NCBI RefSeq assembly: GCF_030272615.1
Contig: NC_081406.1
Coordinates: forward strand, 243,967,218 to 244,023,217
Source of the DNA: Cryptomeria japonica
Lineage: Eukaryota; Streptophyta; Pinopsida; Cupressales; Cupressaceae
DNA: 56,000 nucleotides
Direction of reading: 5' to 3'
In this document: piece by piece, positions 45,712 through 55,245 of the stretch
Layout of the letters: every line of letters starts with the position of its first letter
Position numbering within the stretch: the stretch's first letter is position 1
The notes under the pieces: model-generated
The model's database searches: none
What the model was told of the DNA's origin: nothing
What the model saw: only the letters and a program-made list of their open reading frames with translations
Position numbers and translations under genes: made by a program

Positions 45712-48700
45712 TCAACCTAATGTACCATCTGCATCCTCTCTCTTCTGCAATGCATCTATGATTGCTTCGTGCTCTTCTACTGAAAGTGTCCACAATATCT
45801 TATTAGCAGGTCTACCTTTGTATCTTTCTAATTTGATGTTTGTTGCCATCACCAAATGAGAATAGTGTATAATCTTCTTTTCTGATTGGTAGTCTTCATA
45901 AGCTGGTAAGCCATCCCTTCTTGTTAAGTATTTGCGTAACCATGTACCAACTACCACAACAGACCCAACTGGATACTAAAAACCATCATCATCTACTTGA
46001 TCACATATCGACTTTTTCTTAGGTTCTATACATCTAGCTAGCCAATACTCAACCCGCTCATCATTATCCTCAGGTGCAACAACAACATACACATGTCCTA
46101 GAAAACATAATTTATAATTCAAATATGTAATCATAAAGTATATCAAAATACATAAAATATATAATTTAAAGTTATAAACAATAAATTGAATTAAATTACC
46201 AGGTTGTATGAGGTCTGAAACACGATCATAATCTTCTGATGAAAATGCATGATCGGGGTCTTCATTTCTTCTAACATCTTCATATTGTGTCTCAATAGGT
46301 GTTAAGGATTTGTGTTGCCATTCTTCGACCCATTCCGTATTCTCACATTCTTCCCATTCACCTGCAACATAAAATTGACAAAAACATGCAAGCTCTCTAG
46401 TCCATATAGTCCAACTGTTAGAATTAGAACTCTTAAATGAATGCCATCTAGCTGACCCATTGATTGTATCACAATCATATCTTGGAAGGATATTCTCCTC
46501 TTTAACTAGCCATAAGAAATGTCTAATTGTAGAGTTCTGACTTGATCCTGTGGATAAATTTGCACTACACCAATCCACAATTGCACTTGCATTTTTAAAT
46601 TTAGCCTTTTCCTCGAATTTGAGTTGCTCTTTGCAAAGGGCTCTCTTAACACATGTACCGGCACCGTCATGTTCTCCTTTCCCATGTCTAGCCTCAAAAA
46701 ACTCCACATGTGTTCAATATTAGTTTTCTTATGAATCCTACTCAACCAATAAAACATTCTAGCATTCTTGAATTGCCCTGTGTAATTATCAGACCATATT
46801 AGATGTTGTGTCATCTGAATTTCTCTCTCCCTCAAATTTTGAAAAAAGGTCTTGAAGAAAAACTGGACAAACTCAGATTAGTGTAATTTATTATCACTCA
46901 TATAGAAATGGTACTCTCTCAAAATTTTGTGATCCTCTTCTGTACTATCTGGTGCATGCCTATAGACAATATGGACAAAAATCGATACTTGCACTAAATT
47001 GTAGTATTGTGATTGAACCTCATCTTGTGGTGCAAGCGTGTAGTTCTCTGCAAAGTCAACAATCAAAAGTATACTACCAACAGGAAATGTATCCTTACAT
47101 ATTCGAAACTGACCATCGAGCCATCTAGCATTTTGAGTGTGTTTAACATATTTAGGTACGATGTTATTCTTGAATTCATTCATAAATGTGTGAACACTAA
47201 CTTTTTCAGTGATTAGATCGCATCATTTTCCAACCTTTCCATCCTTCAGTGGATACTCAATAGTTTTAAATATTTTAACATCAACTAATTGTTGTCCAAA
47301 ATCATTTGAAAGATTTTCATGCAAACATTCATCCAACAATGCAAGATTGCCACATATATCACATACACCAGAAACACATGCATTGAAAAGAAATTTTTGT
47401 TCATTTAGTGGGTTGCAAAACAAACTTGAAATAAACTCCTTTATAGTTTCAGGTGGTATATTTATACCACATTCTTGGAACATTCCATTACTATGCATGG
47501 TAACACGTATATATCGAAATACATCATAATGGTAGCAAAATTGAACATGAGTTTTGCAACAACATGTGACTCTTTCCTTGTTAATTCGAACATACCAAGG
47601 TTTACACTTTTCAAAAGACCTTTGACAAATGCTAATAGTCAACACCTTATCATCCAATTTTTTTTTATACAATTCAGTTTGAGTCATGTCCAATAGGTGT
47701 TTTGGATGTAAATCACGAATTTTTGACCCAACTCTTAATTTAAGAACATCTCTAACATTAGGTGATACTCTCGTATTATCGTGCCAGAATTTTTCGATCG
47801 AATTTTTGACTTCACCAGTAAGTTTCATATCAGACCTTGGTAGTCTACCACTAAAAGTCCACAATTTGTTTGCCGGATCACTTTCAAAATTAACTCTTCT
47901 TTTTACAACTCTTGACAAAGTTTTGTGATGAATATTAAGATATCCACTTATGTTACTCATCATTATTTTATTAGAAGTTGTTTGGCTTACTAAAGCTGTT
48001 GTTATTGCCTATCGTGCCGCATTTTTATCTTTAGAACGACTTTTCTTTTCAATTGTATCATAGGCGCTAGCAACAATTGATATAACTTGTTTTAAAGACT
48101 CGTCCTTCTTCTTGGGTTTGATATAAAAGCCTAACTTCTTCATCACTTTTCACATTTTAGTCATTTTAATTAGTTGTACCATTAATTGACATTGAAACCC
48201 AAATTTCTTATTATAAAAAAAAATTCTAAACAATCTATTTGCATGTGTCCTAATCTGTCTCCATGAAACCAAGCCAGGAAGGTTGTCTAGTACATCACTT
48301 TTAATTTCAAAATTTTCATTCATTTGATTATCATTCAAACATGTTTCATTTTCAATTGGTGTTTCCATGTCTACATACACATTATTGGTTTTAGTTGCAG
48401 GTGGATTTTCAATTTCATTTGGAGTTTCAAATTCGGTTTTAATTTCAGTTTCAAGTTGAGATCTAGTTTCATTTAGGGTTTCAATTTGGATTTCAATTTC
48501 AGTTTCAACTTGAGTTCTAATTTCATTTGGGGTTTGATTTTCAATTATAATTTCATTTAATAAGTAACATGCTTCTACTAAATCACCAATTTCTTCATGA
48601 GAATAAACATAGGGCTGTGAAGACATACATGTATCCAATAATGGATTAGAAGATGCACCTAAATTAAATGGTTCTATTGTGTTTCCTTCATCAGCATTTA

Positions 48701-48869
48701 TGGTCTCATTGATGTTCTCCTCTTCTAAAACGACTGTGGAACTTGAAGCTCCTTGTCTCATTCTTGATCTTCTCTCTCGTTGACGCATTGCCTCCTTCTC
48801 CCTATTTGCTGCAATCTCCTCAGTTGTTAGAACCTTCCTTTGCCTCTTCCTGCGTTGATTTGATCCCAT
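45712..48869 (-). pseudogene. DDE-type transposase of transposon G
   Basis: The start at 48869 is in an excellent context (GCCATGG). The N-terminus is strongly basic (KRQRK, RQRERRSRMRQ) and probably binds DNA or acts as a nuclear signal. A Cys/His-rich stretch with RVTCCCKTHVQFCYHYD and CVSGVCDIC lies near 47600-47350. The core holds candidate catalytic residues: Asp in LLIVDFAENYTLAPQDEVQ, Asp in IWSDNYTGQFKNARMFYWLS, and Glu in FFEARHGKGEHDGAG. This set is shared with a transposase-like family I recall in animals, but I cannot name the superfamily. Lesions: TGA 48150, TAG 48009, TGA 47223, TAA 46878, a one-base loss near 46703 and TAG 45976. One intron lies at 46098-46199. Total length would be about 1,020 residues. 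Confidence 0.75.
46098..46199 (-). other. Intron in the transposase gene
   Basis: The donor is G|GTAATT at 46199 and the acceptor TTTCTAG|GAC at 46098; it is AT-rich and 102 bp. Splicing joins DLIQP to GHVYVVV in frame. It would also read through without a stop, but the retained text is hydrophobic and unlike the rest. Confidence 0.75.
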
Positions 48870-49039
48870 GGCTACACCAAAATTCGAATTCGAATCGATC
48901 TCCTTAACAAATCGACAATAAGACAAACAAAGAGAATGATTAATCAAAACATTCTCTTTGTAGATCGTACTTGTCAGGCAATGATTAAAAAATCATTCAA
49001 TCATTGGGATTTGTGCTTGTGGTCCAGATTCTTGCCCAA
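48870..49039. promoter_or_regulatory. 5' region of the transposase gene
   Basis: 170 bp between the transposase ATG and the right terminal hairpins. Any promoter must be here or within the terminal repeats. I see no clear TATA box. Confidence 0.35.
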
Positions 49040-49154
49040 TGAATCTTTTCAAAAACAGGTGCCCATTTTTGAAAATGGGCGCCCGTTTCGCTTTCAATGG
49101 TACAAAGCGAAACGGGCGCCCATTTTTTGAATTTAAAAAATGGGCGCCTGTTTG
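49040..49154. repeat. Right terminal hairpin region of transposon G
   Basis: A perfect 18-bp stem, GGGCGCCCGTTTCGCTTT (from about 49078) pairing with AAAGCGAAACGGGCGCCC, has a 9-base loop. It is flanked by further GGGCGCC words facing AAAAAAT tracts, and ends GGGCGCCTGTTTG before TTAA. Confidence 0.9.
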
Positions 49155-49967
49155 TTAAAATTAGGGGTGGGAAACAACCCTTAGCTTTGTTTTTTGCTTC
49201 GGGATAGGCCTGGTCCCACCAAGCCTATGCTTGGACCTCCAAAAAAATGACTAAGGTAAAACGACATTAGATTTCTACGTTGGCCTAATTTTTTGAGGGC
49301 CTTTCTGATTGAATTTTTTGACGAAACGAAAACCCATTAGAGTTTTCAGCGTCCTAATTTTAGAAATGTAAATTTCATAGTGATAAGATCACTTTTACTA
49401 TTTTTGTATTATTTATTAATCAAAAGTGGAACCTAAACCTAAAATACCAAGGTTCACTAAAACTTTAATAACTTTTTTGTTTTTAGGATTTTAGAAAAAT
49501 AAATTATATGACATCAATCTATATACAATTCTTTGAATATTAAAAAAAATAAAATTGAAAAATATAAAATTTTCATCAAATTATGGTGGTCGTACACCCG
49601 ATGTTTTGAAAATATACTTTATTGTCAGTTAAAAATTAATAAAAAAATATATATTCAATAAAAAAATAAGAAAAAATATTCTCATCACTATTTGGTGTCT
49701 TAGGTATCATTTCCCAGAAGGATTTGCAAAAATTCATTTATTTGCATAAAAAAAGGGTGCTTGTACATGTGTGGTATGGTCCTGAAATAGGCATTTTGAA
49801 ACACTGGTTTTTAAACATGCCTACTAAAAAGGGATTTCTAGCATGTGGGTATTAAAATAAACTACAGATTTGAAAAGCAGACTCTGAGCACTACATTTTC
49901 TATTACTAAAGTTTTTTGAGATTCAATCTCTAAGTGCATCAAATTTTGACATCAATCGACAAAAAAT
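49155..49967. other. Element F non-coding sequence right of transposon G
   Basis: No gene is visible. The stretch includes GGCCTGGTCCCACCAAGCC near 49210 and AT-rich DNA. Confidence 0.45.
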
Positions 49968-51700
49968 TTGAAAAACAGAGAAAACACTTCCACTTTTTGC
50001 CCAAAAGTGGGACTCAACTTCTTGCAGCCACCCACATGTACGTTTCATTTGTCGATGGGTGAGATGAAAATCAACTTGGAGGATGTATATAGGATACCGA
50101 TCGTTGGGGAGTTAGTTCCTTATGATCGAGAGGGAGACAGTGATGCACTGAGATGAGTTTTTCAGGATCCAGGACTAGAGATGAGGGCATGACATGTGGC
50201 TTGGGATACCATGACACATACAAGATTGGTGCTACCGATGGTGCTGGAAGGAGTGATAAGTGGGTTCCTCTATCTGGACAGGGCGACAGAAGGGTTGGCA
50301 GTGGGATGGGGGAGGACACTGGAGACATTGGTGACTGAGCACACTAGGTTTGCATGGGGGTCGTGTCTGCTGGCACACTTGTACTATGAGCTGCATCAGT
50401 TTGTATATCATGAATCAACAGGATTGGGATGCGGAGTGACCTTGCTACAAGTTTAGGCATATGAGCATCTGTCGGTTACACATCCAATACACTTTAGAGG
50501 TAGGGGACATGCATGCAGTTATGTGCATCTATATGATATAATTACTTCTCAGCCACAAATTGGGAGGCTAGAGTATTGGCGTCGGGTTATTAATGAGATA
50601 GACAGTGTGGTATGGAGGCCTTACTTAGACTGGGAGGATGATGCAGTCGAGTTGCCATGCGTGTTCAGGAGCAGGTATCTGATTGGTCAGACACCATATG
50701 TGATTGAGCGATAGTTGATTGATAGGGTATGCAGGCAGTTCGGTAGGATACAACGAATGCCACAGGGCTCGGGGATGTATGCACAAACAATGAGGGATCA
50801 AGTGCATTTGGGTCCGTTATTGTCTTATGATCAGGCAGTGACACAACTGCAAGAGATGGTTCCCATGCCTTGGGACATATGGGTAGATTTAGAGGATGCA
50901 GGGATGGATGCAGAGTATACTACATATTGGGCAGAGCATCCGTTTCCATGACTGACGGATCCAAGGGAGTTGATAGAGGGAGACAGTGGAAGGGATGGAG
51001 ATGATAGTGGGGATGGTGGAGGTAGAGGCCGACAGCGGAGGTGGGGCACAGTAGTAGAGAGGAGAGACGAGCTCATGTAGTGAGGGGTGGAGGTGGATTT
51101 CCATTACAGGTGCCCGCAGCACAAGTTCCCAGATAGGTATAGGGATGGGGACAGGGATAGGAGCAGCCATAGGAGCATCCATAGAGATAGAGAGAGGGGA
51201 GAGAGGAAAAGGATGAGATACTATCCTTGAGGGAGATCTGTCAGGGACAGGAAGATGAGATCCAGCATTTGGAGAGGGATACAGCTAGACTTAGGAGACA
51301 ACTAAAGGATATTGAGCAGGAGAGGGATCTGGCTATACAAAGGCTGAGATAGCACTGAGGGTATGGAGGAAGGCAACAAAAGACACAGGGGTAGATACGC
51401 CTATGTTCTGTGGCCAGGGAAGGAGATAGCCTACTGGCGAGACCTGTATTATGGAGTGGTACCACCAAATCAGTGGGCTAGGAGCTTCTAGAGACCATCA
51501 TGGACGACAATGAACATTGGAGGTAGAGATAGGAGACATGCATCTAGCGGTGGGGTCATGGGTCCTCCACTACCACCAGATAGAGGGGGCAGGAGAGATG
51601 ATCCTGGGGCAGGTCCTTCCAGGGCTTAGACTCCATTGAGGCCAGCCATCTCTGAGGGAGGGAGTTCATCATAGCCTTAGAGGGCTCCCTATGTATTATT
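49968..51700 (+). pseudogene. Plant mobile domain (PMD) gene, antisense to element F
   Basis: One plus-strand frame continues from 49968 to about 51080, interrupted by TGA 50154, TGA 50190, TAG 50454, TAG 50712 and TGA 50949. The N-terminal text HLSMGEMKINLEDVYRIPIV is the signature of the plant mobile domain (aminotransferase-like, PF10536 family). It continues with GVISGFLYLDRATEG, HFRGRGHACSYVHLYDI and LPCVFRSRYLIGQTPYVIER. Past 51080 the frame is broken, but coding-like text persists: a coiled coil QHLERDTARLRRQLKDIEQE near 51260-51340 and PGKEIAYWRDLYYGVVPPNQ near 51415-51470. PMD proteins occur both as host nuclear proteins and in transposons. Its position between integrase and 3' LTR, opposite in strand, fits an extra antisense ORF of a Ty3 element. 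It lacks the usual upstream WRPETHTFH start. Confidence 0.8.
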
Positions 51701-53339
51701 TTTGTACCATTTTGTATGATGACACCTTCGGGTGATTGTAGACATATGTATTTTGACATCATTGTATCATGACACATATGATTTTGATATATATATGAGA
51801 TGATTCATCCTTGTGGCACCTATATGCATGTTTGCCTATGTGATGCTTATGATATGGATGCAAATATGTACGTGATGAAATGCAATTCTTTTATATTTTT
51901 AAATGTTATGCAAATGTATGAAATGCAAATGAATATGATAATGCAAATAACTATTTACATAATGAGAATGTAAAATGTGTTAACATGTGTTGTGTGTAGG
52001 ATGTGATGCAATTTTGATATCTATATGTATGTATGCAAAGCTAATATGTGGTAATGCAGGTGCAAACTACATGAAATGCAATTTTTTTTGGCGTGTCATT
52101 ATATTCAGTCATGTGATAACGGGCTACACGGACTCAAGAAGGACGATGGAGGTCAATCAAGAAAGGGGGGTGGAAGATAGAAGATATGGAAGTGAAAGAG
52201 ATTCTTGTGCTATTATCATCATTGAGCTTTATTATGGCAAATAGGTTATGACAATCCAAATATATGCTCGACTCAAAAAGTCATCGTACCTATTTGCATG
52301 GAGATCAGACAATCGCAAACAAGGAATGCCCCAGTTCACACTAGACTCACAGTGTCCTCATATCCTTGGACAAGTCATAGTATTACTAAGAGACAATCCA
52401 CAGACAACAAAGAAAAAAAGGTGATGATACCCCATCCTTTCCTTTCTAGTCAAAGACATCCTGGAGATAAAATCTCTAGTCAGAGACATCCTGGAAAAGC
52501 TAAAAGACATGTCACCAAAAAGATAAAATCAAAAGAAAACCAAGACTCGACACCAACATCCACTGTAGTCCTCAAGTTTAGTGTCTCTTGTCACTTGTAT
52601 AAGTCTATTTGATTGTGGTCACAATGTTTACTTTCACAAAAGGATAGATAGCACTGAACCATAATGTTGTCCGAGTTTGTTGAAAGATTTGATTTGTTGA
52701 AGCCCATTGCTGTTGTTGTGTCTCATCTGAAACTGACCAAATCCATGAAACTGATACTTTATTGCAAAGAAGAAAGTGAAACTTTATTGTGGATCTGTGA
52801 TGCAAGTGCTACTTTATTGTGGATTGTGTGTGGATAGACTGAAGAAAGCTGGAAGAAACTATACTCCTCAGAATATGTGATGCTCTTAGCTCCACACCCA
52901 TCACTAGATGTAGGATTTTTCTTAGCCACAAATAAGAGCTGATTTATTATGGATAGAAAGGGGTGAAAAGGAAGGGATTATTATGAATGGCTGACCAATC
53001 TTAGGTAGATCAATAACAAGCCATGATGGGAATGGGTAAATTTACTATGGATGGATAGGTTGTGAGTGTGTGCAAAAGTGAAAGGATGAGATTGAAACCT
53101 GGAGGAGGGAGGAGCAATGTCTCTACATATGGCGTCGGTAACCCAGTTTTCACCACGATACTTGCCTAGGGCACCACCAAAGTGGTTTTCACCATTGGAT
53201 GAATTTATTTCTCTTTACTTTTTTTTATTTTTTTCAATTTTTTTGGGTCACCAGGCGCCTGTTTGCCAAGTTTTCACCAAGTAATGATTTTTTATGTTTA
53301 TGATTTTTTTTTGTATTTTTGGTAAATTTTTTTTTTGTA
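51701..53339. other. Spacer between the PMD gene and integrase
   Basis: AT-rich, with recurrent ATGCAAATG-like words (51840-52090) and a near-duplicate AGTC(A/G)(A/G)AGACATCCTGGA at about 52449/52480. I see no gene. Confidence 0.5.
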
Positions 53340-53592
53340 TTTTTGAATTAGGATATTCAGAAGAGCTATGTGTAAAACCTGCAAAGGTGCATGTTGTTGA
53401 TAGGATCCTCCAAAGGTTCGCACTCTGGGGTTGAGAGTTGATATGCATTGGATCCATAGGCTGTTGTGATGATGTAAGGACCAAGCCAATTTGGTTCAAA
53501 CTTGCCCTTCTTCTCTTTGTCTTACTGATTTTTAGGATTTTCTTTGAGAACTAAGTCACCTACCTCAAATGTGCGAGGTTTTACCTTGTGAT
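53340..53592 (-). pseudogene. Ty3 integrase C-terminus of element F
   Basis: The minus frame from 53592 reads RTFEVGDLVLKENPKN, a stop, then GKFEPNWLGPYIITAYGSNA and NMHLCRFYT before the terminal stop near 53361. This is the integrase C-terminal domain of plant Ty3 elements (V-G-D-L-V...K-L-x-P-x-W-x-G-P-Y type). It helps bind DNA during integration. It is cut off by the LTR of element H at 53593, and an in-frame TAA/TAG follows the NQ. It establishes the strand of element F. Confidence 0.85.
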
Positions 53593-54590
53593 TGTTAGGT
53601 CCGGGAGACAACTGAGAGGGGGGGAGGGTGAATCAGTTTTCAAATAAATTCAAACCAAAAACAACTTATCCAAACTTAATGCTTAATACCGGTAAACCAA
53701 ACTTAATGCCGGTAGACAGTCGGTATTTGTACGTGGAAACCCAGTAAGGGGAAAAGCCATGGTGGGAAACCTTACCCACAATCAGATGATATTACTGCAG
53801 ATAGTATGTGTATACAATAGGGGGTCTACACATGTAGAAAGGCCAAGTGCCTAGAGCTCACTGCTCAAACACAAACAGGAGTCACACTGACTACAATTGG
53901 ATGGTTAAATCCAATAATGATGTACTGCTCAAAATAGCATCTTCATATGCTGGATTCAGTACCGGTGTAGTTCTGATTGCCTTCACAAAAACCTTCCTTA
54001 AACCTTCAAATGATTTTTGCATGTATGCTCTGCTTATTCTCGCATATACCTTATTAAAAATATTTTTCCCAATCGCATATTGATCTTACAAATAAGATGT
54101 TACATAAATACCAAAGCCTAGGACCAAAATGTATAGGTCGGATTTACAAAAGATATTATAATAAAAACAATTTACAAGTAAATCAATAACCGATGCAATA
54201 TCCAATTCAACATGTCGGCTTAATGCATTTACAACAATAATAAATCATCTCCTTAGTGTGTCGTGCTGATCTGGAATAGATAAGCCTCTCGGTGCTTATC
54301 TTGGACCTATTTGCTAGTAACAGCAGATATGCAAACACAAATATACCAATGAACAAATCTCCAAGACAAAGTGTCCAAACAATGTCTTCAATATAACCAA
54401 GTGTTTTCCATATTATTCCAAGTGTCGGTGAACAATATATCCTGCCGGTGAATAAGATACCAGTGACTGTGCATAAGTCACTTGCTTGCCGGTGAACATT
54501 GTCGATTCTCCAAGTGCCAGAAGGCTGACCAGAGTTGATAAGTGTTGACATCAATGACAAAACCATATTAACATATCCAAAATACCAACA
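53593..54590 (-). mobile_element. 3' LTR of element H
   Basis: On the minus strand it starts TGTTGGTATTTTGG at 54590 and ends CCCGGACCTAACA at 53593. The length is 998 bp against 1010 in element D. Many long phrases are shared, with scattered substitutions. Confidence 0.85.
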
Positions 54591-54605
54591 ATCTCCCCCT
54601 TTGGC
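54591..54605 (-). promoter_or_regulatory. Polypurine tract of element H
   Basis: The minus strand reads GCCAAAGGGGGAGAT, then TGTTGG. Further purine blocks (CTCTCCCCCT on the plus strand near 54748 and 54785) repeat the pattern seen in element D. Confidence 0.82.
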
Positions 54606-55059
54606 ATTGATGGCAATACAAGATGGAAAAACCATCAAAGTGTCAAAATAGAAATGCCAAATACCAAAAACCAACAATCTCCCAAAAGAGATCATAACCA
54701 GAAAAAAAATTCTCCCAAAATAACAATCTCTTCCCAAGGGATAAAGTCTCTCCCCCTAGGAGTAACATGTGTTTTTCCATATCAATCTCTCCCCCTTTGA
54801 CATCAAATCAGGAAACTTTACGAAACCCCCCCCTTGGACAAGGCGTAAAAACCTGGCCAAAGTTGTATAATTCCGAGGAAAATTTTAATTTTACTAGCGA
54901 ATTTTTGCGATTTACGAAGAAAAATAATAATATCCATTGGTGAATTATCCATGATCGCTCAAAGTTTGTGAAAAATCTTGGCGAATTGTACTGTTTTTAA
55001 AACCCAAAAAATAATTGCATAGGCAAATGGTAATATTTTTAAAACTAGAAAAATATTTG

Positions 55060-55245
55060 CATTGGCAATTTCAACCTATTTTCAAACCATAAAAATAAAA
55101 TATTGGCGATTTCAAGCTATTTTCAAACCATAAAAAAAAATATTGGCGATTTCAAGCTATTTTCAAACCATAAAAAAAATATTGGCGATTTCAAGCTATT
55201 TTCAAACCATAAAAAAAAAAATATTGGCGATTTCAAGATATTAAC
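55060..55245. repeat. 39-42-bp tandem repeat, about five units
   Basis: Units contain TATTGGCGATTTCAAG and CTATTTTCAAACCATAAAA, with starts at 55101, 55141, 55180 and 55222 and an older copy near 55060. The period varies only because the A-run changes length. Confidence 0.9.

Larger units (their letters stand above)
39827..49154 (-). mobile_element. DNA transposon G with GGCGCC-rich ends and TTAA flanks
   Basis: Both ends read inward (G/C)AAACAGGCGCCC and both are flanked outside by TTAA (39823-39826 and 49155-49158), consistent with a TTAA target duplication. The ends contain several copies of GGGCGCCCGTTT-like words arranged as hairpins. The element carries a DDE-type transposase gene on the minus strand (48869-45712) and a spliced gene of unknown function on the plus strand (42787-44905), tail to tail. 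Both are decayed. TTAA targets are known for piggyBac, Kolobok and some Sola elements, but I cannot place this transposase with certainty. The 9.3-kb length is large for such an element. Confidence 0.72.
36953..53592 (-). mobile_element. Ty3 element F, 3' part (interrupted by element G)
   Basis: Inferred from pieces in minus orientation: a 3' LTR (36953-37682), the polypurine tract right of it, a long 3' region with three kinds of tandem repeats (38219-39540), an antisense plant mobile domain gene (49968-51700) and the integrase C-terminus (53592-53340). Removing the 9.3-kb transposon G leaves a 3' region of about 6.3 kb between integrase and LTR. That the LTR and integrase belong to one element is inference from order and strand. 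The remaining pol would lie beyond element H, right of the window. Confidence 0.6.
53593..54822 (-). mobile_element. Copia element H, 3' end
   Basis: A 3' LTR (53593-54590), polypurine tract and about 230 bp of internal 3' untranslated DNA, inverted relative to element D and of the same family. The similarity to element D fades near 54815-54822, where a run of C begins a different sequence. It interrupts the integrase of element F. Confidence 0.82.

Noticed and set aside
54207-54737. 176-codon open frame on the minus strand
   Set aside because: It runs through the Copia H LTR and polypurine tract; its text is a chance reading of the LTR, as the parallel frames in element D show.
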